A DNA stretch of 64,000 nt from Thysanoteuthis rhombus (taxonomy: Eukaryota > Mollusca > Cephalopoda > Oegopsida > Thysanoteuthidae): assembly GCA_963457665.1 (NCBI GenBank), contig OY735231.1:35544337-35608336 (forward strand). Direction: 5' to 3'. Shown here in pieces: positions 56,827 through 64,000 of this stretch. Below the pieces are notes generated by a model. That model had not been told where the DNA came from, searched no databases, and saw only the letters and a program-made list of their open reading frames with translations. Every line of letters starts with the position of its first letter. The stretch's first letter is position 1. Position numbers and translations under genes: made by a program.

Positions 56827-57029
56827 GCGCGTTTAAAACTTCAGACTGAAGGGAATAAATGATCTGACACTGTCATGTCACGCAGAAGAGAAATGTTGCT
56901 TCTGTTATCCATGAAAATGACGCTGTAACTCTTAGTCTTGTGCGGGTGCTGATGTTCGTGGAAACTTGCGTGAAACTTACCAGGGTCTATCTACCTGATC
57001 ATTTTCATTATTGGTCATTTCAGTTTAAA

Positions 57030-57390
57030 GTTGGTCTGTCAGGCTGGCTATGTATGCACCATGCTGACAAGCCGCACCAATGGAGCTAGAGGTTTGAAAA
57101 ATGAAGCATTTACACTTTATTATGTATTTTGTCTTTCACAATTGATTTTAGAGTGGTGTTCGATTTTCAATGTAGGTTTATGCTTAATTAGTCCCTTAAT
57201 TTGTGTCAGGCAACATTCATGTGTTTTTTTTTTCAATTCAGACATTTCTGTCATTGGTTCCTATCAAAATGCGTGAGAAGAAACTCACCCTTTTTTCTAA
57301 ATCTTAAAATTGATCACCCCCAACACAGCATGTTGCCAAAAGACCTTGGTAATGTGACGCTTTCTATTGAGTGACGATCCAGACTTGTTT
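57030..57390 (-). repeat. Family D dispersed repeat, near complete
   Basis: Inverted relative to 43410. TCAGGCTGGCTATGTATGCA, CGCACCAATGGAGC, TTTATGCTTAATTAGTCCCTTA, TTCAATTCAGACATTTCTG, AAATTGATCACCCCCAAC and TGTTGCCAAAAGACCTTGG. Confidence 0.65.
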
Positions 57391-57724
57391 CCTTATTAAT
57401 TCATTTACTAGTATATGATAAAATGGTGATCATTTTTTTTTCAATTCTGATATTTACCAAACTTAGCGTTTAACGACACGGGGCTAAAAGCCTGAAAGAA
57501 AGGTTGAAGATCTTATCCACCAGAAAAAAATATTTTAGAATTGTGCGACAATGGAATCAATATATCACGGAAAAAAAAGAAAAAAGTGGTGTGAATATTG
57601 AAATATCAACAGCTTTCTAAGATTTGTTCAAATAAGTGAGCTCATTTTTGCCTTGCCTATATTACCAGAGCGTTCCGGCAGATCCATTTAACAGCCTTCT
57701 TCGAGTGTTTAGTACATTAGAAAG

Positions 57725-57728
<4 letters not shown>

Positions 57729-57782
<54 letters not shown>
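57729..57782. repeat. (TA)n microsatellite
   Basis: About 54 bases of TA inside copy B of the 5-kb duplication, absent at the matching place in copy A. Confidence 0.95.
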
Positions 57783-57785
<3 letters not shown>

Positions 57786-58636
57786 TTTCCGCAGACCTAA
57801 CCAACAAACCAATCTATGCCGCTTCTTTCAATTTTCCAAATGATCTGGACTTCATTCCTGAGACGGCGATAAGCACCCTTCTTTCTTTAGATATCGTCTA
57901 TCGTACCACATTTTTTCTAAAATTGTCTTTATTTTGTACCTAAAGTCTGATCTCAAGAGGTTGACTGTTTCTCCATTATAAATTTCTTTCCACTTTTGCA
58001 TGTGATGTTACGAATGCAATCTTCTATCAAATTATTCTCTCGTAAGAGACAAATAGTAGCGCAATGAACGGTGCTGCTACTGAAAACCACCATTTCGTTG
58101 TATCGCCACCAAATACTTAGGGTGCAATCGGTCACACCTCTGCCACATAAAGAATGATTTTAAGTGTCCAACAATTTTTAGAATATTTATGATTCTTCTC
58201 AAAGTAATAGACTATATTAATAGTATTGAACTTATTTTCTAATTTTTTAGGTAAAAATGGTCTACAAATATATTTCACGTGGGATAACAGTGTAAATATA
58301 GGGACAGTGGCGTCGGTTTGACCAAAACACTAGAACTGTTTCCTTTATACCGTCACTCCTATCTAATTCCTTTTGAATACCTTCCGTTTAAGACTATCAA
58401 TAAACCTCAAAGAAAAGAAATCCGGTCGCATTGTCGGTTCTTAAGTAGCTAACGCTTTAAAAATCTATTCTGACAAGATTGTTTACGTGACATTTTACAG
58501 TTGTTCTTTCTGCAAGAGTGCTTTTCGATGAAAATGAGAATGGCTATTGAATTTTCTTATAAATAAAAATTAACATAGGATGCGCCTTACAAATTAGAGT
58601 AAATGTACAATGAATTTGAACATGCAATTAGCTTTT

Positions 58637-59145
58637 TAAATGAAACTAAACTTTAACGGAGCCTTATAAACGAAAATGATCTTTAAACGAACCTTATTAA
58701 TGAGTATGAACTTTAAAAGGGCCTTATGAATGGGAATGAAATTTAAAGGGGCCTGATAAATGAAAATGGACTTTGAACGAGCTTTATAAATGAATATGAA
58801 CTTTAAAAGGGCCTTATAAATGTAAATGAAATTTAGAGGAGCCTTATAAATGAAAATGAATTTTAAAAGGGCCTTATAAATGGAAATGAAATTTAAGGGG
58901 GCCTCACAAATGAAAGTGAATTTTTAAAGGGCTTTATAATTGAAAATGAACTTGAAAGGGCCTTATGAAATAAAATGAAATTTAAAAGAGACCTATAAAT
59001 AAAAATGATCTTTAAAGGGGTCTTATAAATGAAAATGAACTTTAAAGTGGCCTTATAAATGAAAATAAACTTTAAAAGGGCCTTATAAATAGAAATGAAC
59101 TTCGAAAGAACTTTATGAAATAAAATGAACTTTAACAAAGCCTTT
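58637..59145 (-). repeat. 30-bp minisatellite, about 17 copies
   Basis: Unit close to GGGCCTTATAAATGAAAATG plus AACTTTAAAA. The copies diverge but hold a period near 30, so minus-strand frames stay open (repeating KFIFIYKALL-type decapeptides at 58893-59138). There is no start context, promoter or neighbour to suggest translation. Confidence 0.92.
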
Positions 59146-59149
59146 TTTT

Positions 59150-60115
59150 AACTTGTGTATTATTGCTATGTAACTTGTATCAAGATGCTTTTTTGTTTAC
59201 ATTTTATTTACTTGATATCAACAGTAGGAAAATTCATGGATATATTTAGACCGAGATTTCTTTAATTATTTTAAGTAAAAAATACTAAATTCGTTCATCA
59301 TGAAGGTTGAATAATTTGAAACGGTCAGAAGTATTTCTTTCAGTATAGTTTGTCGTCCAGCGAACCAAGATAAACACTCTGTTCATCACCAGAGAAGTTA
59401 GCTCAATGCTTGGTTCTCATTGTCAAGTTATTACCCCATTCATTGTATGTGGAACAATATTATGCTACACTCCATTATTTTTTCTTATGAATTTGATATC
59501 CCAGTAATAATGAAATTTACACTTAGTCAAGGAATAAAAAAGAAACGGTGATAGATTTTAAACTTTAAACGACGACTGTCTTGTTAAAATACAATGAAAC
59601 ATGCCTGGTTGCTGCTTGGTCAAACTTCACTCCTACTTATATTCCAACTGAAGATAATAACATCAACTTTTGTATTATATATAATGAATGGGAAATTATA
59701 AAAAAAATATACTTTTAGGATAAATGTACTTATTAAAATGTTATTAGCTCATGCGTATCTGTAAAATAAATCTCATAGATATGTCAGACTTGTCACTTTG
59801 GCTCTGTTCATATGGGAGTCGGCTTTCACTCACTTGGCCTGATTCCAAATCCTGGTATTCATATGGTAATTTTATATCTATTCATTTGAATCATAAAAGC
59901 CCCTGGGTATTTATTGCGTAAATTTTCGACAAATATGTAAGATTTGTCAATGAAACTCAGTTGGTAAGAAACATAGCTACCTACTAGATGATTCTGATTC
60001 CAGAAAACGGTAGGAGAATAATTGATTTCAGTACCCTAAATTTGGTGAGGATTGTTCTTATTGTTTTTATTGTTTTTGTTACGATAGAAAAACAAAGTTG
60101 ATTCTAGATTTAGGC
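59150..60115. other. Unassigned AT-rich stretch
   Basis: No gene recognised. It lies between two minisatellites. Confidence 0.5.
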
Positions 60116-60117
60116 TG

Positions 60118-60316
60118 GAGTTTGACAAAAATGTTTATTGAATTGACAAAAATGTTTATTGAATTGACAAAAATGTTCATTAAATTGACAAAAATGTTTA
60201 TTGAATTGACAAAAATGTTTATTAAATTTACAAAAATGTTTATTGAATTGACAAAAATGTTGATTGGATTGACAAAAATGTTGATTAAATTGACAAAAAT
60301 GTTGATTAAATTGACG
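60118..60316. repeat. 21-bp minisatellite, about 9 copies
   Basis: Unit TTGACAAAAATGTTTATTGAA with T/G, G/A changes in later copies. The period of 21 is seven codons, so both strands are open through the array (KMFIELT-type on +, FVNLINI-type on -). This is likely noncoding. Confidence 0.95.
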
Positions 60317-60349
60317 TCAAATGTAGCGAAGGGTTCTAACATTTTCTAT

Positions 60350-60640
60350 ATGTTCATGTCTTTGTGTGTTCCAGCACTCCTGGCCATGTTGTTTTGTCTA
60401 CAGACTTTGAAATTGGCATCAGTACCCCACTAAATCCTTTGTTTCTGTGTGCTCGGAATTTTTTTTGACCTTTTCAGTACCGTATTCCGATGGATTTATT
60501 GATGAAATCTAGATTCTTCAGTTTCTAGATGCATTTTGTTTTTTTACTTTATTGCAGATGTTTTCCAGTGAAAAACACAACCGATGTCATGCATAGAATT
60601 CATTCTGACCATATTTATTCTTTATTATGTTTAAAAAATT
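60350..60640 (+). repeat. Family E dispersed repeat
   Basis: Matches 13885-14270: TGTGTTCCAGCACTCCTGGC, GTCTACAGACTTTGAAATTG, GGCATCAGTACCCCACTA, TTCCAGTGAAAAACACA and CATATTTATTCTTTATTATG. Confidence 0.6.
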
Positions 60641-60699
60641 GAAAAAAAGTCCCCTATAAAATAGTCTTTTTTAAAGTGGAGGGTGTTCAACTTACAACG

Positions 60700-60905
60700 T
60701 AAATTGTATTCTAAATTGGTTCTTCAGAGTGGCAGTGTTCACGCTTGTTTAGTTGTTTTTCTTAAATTCGGATTTTTTTTTAGTGATCACTACAAAACTG
60801 ACCATCCCAAACCGGGCATGCTCCTAGAAGACGTTGACCACGTGACTAATTCTATTGATTGTCAAGCCAGACTTGTTTTCAAATCAAGTTCAACCTATAC
60901 TCAAG
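60700..60905 (-). repeat. Family D dispersed repeat
   Basis: Inverted copy: GACCATCCCAAACCGGGCATG, AGACGTTGACCACGTGACTA and TTCTATTGATTGTCAAGCC. Confidence 0.5.
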
Positions 60906-61812
60906 CAGTTAAGTGCTGTACAGAAGGATATTTTACTTGCCTACTTATCTCCAAGTAGTATGAACTAAGGCAAGATCTATTAACTTATATCTATTTGGCT
61001 GGGCATACTACGTTATGGAAGACAAACAAAGAAAAAGTAAGATGTACTTCTTAGTACCTGTATTATGACACCAACCTAAAAATAATGTAACAAGCTAAAT
61101 ATTAAAATGATAGCCTGAGAGAAGTTGGTGTTTGATCAACGCTGGGGAGCCATGTTTAAATAATGGTTGTTTTCAAATCCCTGAAATGGTACATGGTAAA
61201 CGACTGATGATTCTAACAAGAAAATTTTTTTTTATCGTAATATCTCATCCCGAGTAAAATATAAAACCCTTCGAAAATCTTACATTAATTGCATCGACAG
61301 ATATTTGGAAATAATTGACGGACATAAACTGATGAATCTTTTACATTTTCAGTGTTTGAAGCATTCTAGACTTGCAATCATGAAATCCTTTACAGTGCAA
61401 TTTCCTAGTAAATGTTTTTTTTTCTATTATACATGTAAAATCATATTCCGTCAATGACACTAGCCTTTATTTATGACCATTGACAATACCTTCTCATTTA
61501 TTTCGAACGTGCATAATTCACTTTTAGGGTTGAAAATTGCTGAAATAAATTGCAAAATGTCGTTTTTATTAAAAAATTTTCTTATCACTGGAAATATGCT
61601 CTCTGTTAAAAACAGAAAACGACCAAAGCCGAGACTTTGTACTGAAGAATCGGTCAAACAGCGCTAAAATACGATTCTGGTCATTTTTTTTATTTGCCGA
61701 TAGCATCAGAATTAGCTGGGGTGCAAGATATAACCCTTGGAGTGAATGGCACTTTTGAAGTAATTGTTTAATGAATCGATCCAAAAAGTCTTAGTTCGTT
61801 TTCTAGTATTGA
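60906..61812. other. Unassigned AT-rich stretch
   Basis: No gene recognised. Overlapping frames on both strands at 61460-61784 look like chance open frames. Confidence 0.5.
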
Positions 61813-61829
61813 GTGTTAATTCATCATCA

Positions 61830-62978
61830 TCAGTCTTTTAGCGTCCGTCGTTGGACATAGACCTTCCCCAGGATTTGCCACACTTCTCTATCATGGGCGT
61901 CACGGAGCCAGTACTTCCTGAACCTGTCTAGTTCATCTCTCCATCTAATATTTTGCCGGCCTCGGTTGCGCATATGGTCTCGGGGAATCCATGTTGTGAG
62001 TCGTGATGTCCATCGATTGTCAGCCATTCTTGCAACATGGCCAGCCCACCGCCATTTGAGATTTTTTATGGATTCTATGATGTCTCTAACTCTTGTCTTT
62101 TCCCGGATGTGTTGTGCTGTTTTGTGGTCTCTCCATGTGAGGCCCAGCATTATTCTTTCATGTGCACGTTGCATGGTTCTCAGCTTACGGGTCTGTTTCT
62201 TGGTTAAGTTCCATGTTTCAGCTCCATAAGTGACTATTGGGAGGATGCATTGGTTATACACCCTTCTCTTTAGGATTAATGGGATCTTATTATTTTTGAA
62301 GGTTGAGCTAGCTCTGCCAAAGGCTTGCCATCCTAGTGTGATTCTTCGCTTGATTTCTTCTTCTTTTGAGGGTCTCATGGAGATTCGTTGCCCTAGGTAG
62401 ATGTAGTGGTCTACTTTCTCGAGTTCTGTGTCCTCGATTTCGATCTTAGTGTTCTTATCTCCAATGTGGTTGTTGCACATGATCTTCGTCTTGCTGAAGT
62501 TCATGTGCAGGCCGACTTTCTTGCTCTCCTCATTTAGTTCATCTATCATTAGTTGGAGGTCGTGTAGGTTCTCTGCAAAAAGGGCTATGTCGTCTGCGAA
62601 TCTGAGGTTGCTCAGATACTCGCCGTCTATTTTAATTCCTTTACTCTCCCAGTCTAGCCTTCTGAAGATCATCTCGAGGCAGGCTGTGAAGAGTTTAGGT
62701 GAGCTGGTATCACCTTGTCTTACTCCTTTCTGGAGCTGGAAGGGGTCCGAGTCTTTATGTAGCCTGATAAATGAGCTGCCGTGATTGTATATATGTTTCA
62801 ACACTTCAACATATACTGGATCTACACCTTGCCGACTGATGGCCTCCATGACCTTAGGGATTTCTACTGAGTCGAACGCCTTTTTGAAGTCGATAAATGC
62901 TACGGCAAGTGGTAGTCTATATTCTGCTGCTTTTTCTTTCAGTTGATTTATCGAGTGCAGGTGGTCCATGGTCGAGTA
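61830..62978 (-). CDS. RTE-type reverse transcriptase, 3' segment (palm to C-terminus)
   Basis: The open frame begins before the element at an ATG at 63095, but LINE similarity starts at YSTMDHLHSINQ (62978). It contains LAVAFIDFKKAFDSVE (motif A, catalytic Asp), GVRQGDTSSPKLF (motif B) and LRFADDIALF (motif C, FADD), then LHMNFSKTKIM. The long C-terminal extension holds YNQCILPIVTYGAETWNLTK, RTMQRAHERIMLGLTWRD and RWRDELDRFRKYWLRDAHD, and ends VQRRTLKD. No stop interrupts it. The fingers and endonuclease are missing from this strand because the 5' part is inverted. The encoded enzyme would copy its own mRNA at a nicked target. This half alone should be inactive. Confidence 0.9.
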   Translation of the reverse strand, partial: YSTMDHLHSINQLKEKAAEYRLPLAVAFIDFKKAFDSVEIPKVMEAISRQGVDPVYVEVLKHIYNHGSSFIRLHKDSDPFQLQKGVRQGDTSSPKLFTACLEMIFRRLDWESKGIKIDGEYLSNLRFADDIALFAENLHDLQLMIDELNEESKKVGLHMNFSKTKIMCNNHIGDKNTKIEIEDTELEKVDHYIYLGQRISMRPSKEEEIKRRITLGWQAFGRASSTFKNNKIPLILKRRVYNQCILPIVTYGAETWNLTKKQTRKLRTMQRAHERIMLGLTWRDHKTAQHIREKTRVRDIIESIKNLKWRWAGHVARMADNRWTSRLTTWIPRDHMRNRGRQNIRWRDELDRFRKYWLRDAHDREVWQILGKVYVQRRTLKD

Positions 62979-64000
62979 CGCAACGAGAGAGGAGAAGATC
63001 TTGTAAACTTTGCGACGGCTAATGGATTCAAAATCATGAACACCTTCTTCAAGAAGGGACCCAGTAGGAAATGGACTTGGAGGAGCCCCAATCACGAAAC
63101 AAGAAACGAAATAGATTACATCCTAACGGACAAAAACGATATCGTCAAGGACATCCAAGTCCTAAATCAAGTCAATGTAGGCAGCGACCACAGAATGGTA
63201 CGATGTAAAGTACAAATAAACACCAATAAAGAACGCAGGAAAATGTTCCATACAAAACCGCAGCCTCTAAACATACCAAAAGAGCACGTTCAATCTTTCA
63301 AGCTCGAATTGAAGAACAGATTCAGAATTCTTACTGAACAAGACAGCACCAACATCAACGAACTAAGCAGCAAAATGACAACGTCAATAATTGAAGTAGC
63401 CTCTACATTCAAGCCAATGGGCAAACAACCCATTAGCAAAATCTCGGATGAGACTAAAAATCTCATGGAAAAACGCAGAAACCTCAAGCCACCGACAACA
63501 ACGAGGGAGAAAATTGAAGAGGCTGAACTAAACAAATTAATCAAGAAGAAACGAAGAGAAGACAGAAGGAGATACACAACGGCAGTCATTGAATCAACTC
63601 TTGAAAAAGGTCGGGGCTTCAAAGCTATAAACAAACTCCTCAACTCGGGACGAAGGCAAATAACTAGCATACTGGAGGAAAATGGAAACCTAACAACAGA
63701 CAGAGACAGGATTGTCGAACGCGCCAAAGAATTCTATCAAAAACTTTATTCGTCCAAACAAGGACTGCAAAACAATGAGCAAGATACGCAAGACACGGGC
63801 AAACAACTAGAGGACTTCCCAAAAGTAACCCCGTGGGAGGTGAAGGAAGCCATTAAACAGACAAAGAAAGGAACTGCCCCTGGACCAGACAGCATCACCA
63901 TCGACCTACTCCGAAAAGCAGGTAAAACTATCAATAGGAAACTGGCCGTCCTCTTCAACCTGTGTCTAAAACACAGTAAAGTCCCAGACGATTGGAATAC
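62976..64000 (+). CDS. RTE-type pol, 5' segment: endonuclease C-terminus to RT N-terminus (partial)
   Basis: An open frame of 341 codons from the junction to the window edge. It reads RNERGEDLVNFATANGFKIM, NEIDYILTDKND and NVGSDHRMV, the last motifs (IDY, SDHR) of an APE-type endonuclease. A basic linker follows with KKRREDRRRY, then EFYQKLYSSKQ and the RT entry motif KKGTAPGPDSITIDLLR. The first two thirds of the endonuclease are missing. There is no stop or frameshift, which fits recent insertion. The frame continues beyond the window. Confidence 0.88.

Larger units (their letters stand above)
52850..58500 (+). repeat. Old tandem duplication of about 5 kb, copy B
   Basis: Carries the same landmarks as copy A (see 47900-52600). 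It is longer because it gained an RTE (54960), the foldback element (55840), S1 with family C (56318-56776) and family D (57030), all absent from the matching place in copy A. Confidence 0.7.
61813..64000. mobile_element. RTE-type LINE with inverted 5' segment (twin-primed), runs off the window
   Basis: The minus-strand 3' segment (61813-62978) and the + strand 5' segment (62976-64000) meet head to head at GTACGC. Each side is open to the junction. The 3' end shows the usual (TGA)n tail (ATCATCATC at 61822). This is the best preserved copy here and so probably the youngest. Confidence 0.85.

Noticed and set aside
58893..59138. A minus-strand gene with decapeptide repeats
   Set aside because: Explained by a 30-bp minisatellite. 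No promoter, start context or neighbouring exon.
60118..60316. CRISPR-like array of 21-bp repeats
   Set aside because: No spacers: the repeats are head to tail, and the setting is an animal genome.
62428..62784. A 118-residue + strand frame
   Set aside because: Antisense shadow of the reverse-transcriptase palm on the minus strand.
63290..63958. Two minus-strand frames (145 and 70 residues)
   Set aside because: Antisense shadows of the open + strand LINE segment, which has the recognisable motifs.

Overview
The window looks like intergenic and intronic DNA of a large, repeat-rich animal genome, most likely a cephalopod mollusc (octopus or squid). The reasons are spliceosomal introns, a single intron-rich secreted-protein gene in 64 kb, very abundant (TA)n, (CA)n and (ATC)n microsatellites, many decayed copies of an RTE-type LINE, and tRNA-derived repeats. 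The taxon is inferred from repeat character and was not tested by any search.

The one host gene I can support lies on the + strand at 15174-23030. It has seven coding exons with consensus splice sites that join in frame into 692 residues: a signal peptide, a von Willebrand factor A (vWA) domain with an intact metal-binding MIDAS site, a Thr-rich mucin-like linker coded almost only by ACA-type codons, a second intact vWA domain, and a third vWA-like domain whose MIDAS residues are gone. A TATA box and a CRE-like TGACGTAA site lie upstream, and AATAAA signals lie downstream. Every domain or linker is bounded by phase-1 introns, the classic exon-shuffling arrangement. A second copy of part of this promoter region, without its gene, lies at 1850-1985.

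The rest is mobile and repeated DNA. About seventeen fragments of one RTE-clade LINE lie on both strands. Their 3' ends carry (TGA)n tails, which account for most of the ATC/GAT microsatellites. The youngest, at 61813-64000, has two oppositely oriented open segments meeting at a GTAC microhomology, as expected from twin priming. A second LINE (here LINE-B) has a short 3' copy at 30630-31215 and a longer decayed copy at 31420-34245 that is interrupted by an RTE insertion. A tRNA-derived SINE-like family (S1) is flanked by microsatellites, with copies near 7.5, 12.2, 41.7 and 56.3 kb. A foldback element with a tRNA-like core occurs twice (12.73-13.13 and 55.84-56.24 kb). Another repeat (family C) sits inside an RTE copy as a trimer at 5.45-6.49 kb and inside an S1 copy at 56.5 kb.

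Larger structures include a direct duplication of a 0.87-kb repeat (0.61-1.49 and 2.83-3.69 kb), an AT-microsatellite array punctuated by a fixed motif (26.3-27.15 kb), a degenerate array with tRNA-like segments (27.7-29.6 kb), three related units each joined to an RTE fragment (34.4-38.3 kb), and an old roughly 5-kb tandem duplication (47.9-52.6 and 52.85-58.5 kb). There are also two short-period minisatellites (58.64-59.15 and 60.12-60.32 kb) and a hammerhead-ribozyme-like motif typical of Penelope-like elements at 46.25 kb. No CRISPR array, rRNA or functional tRNA gene was seen.
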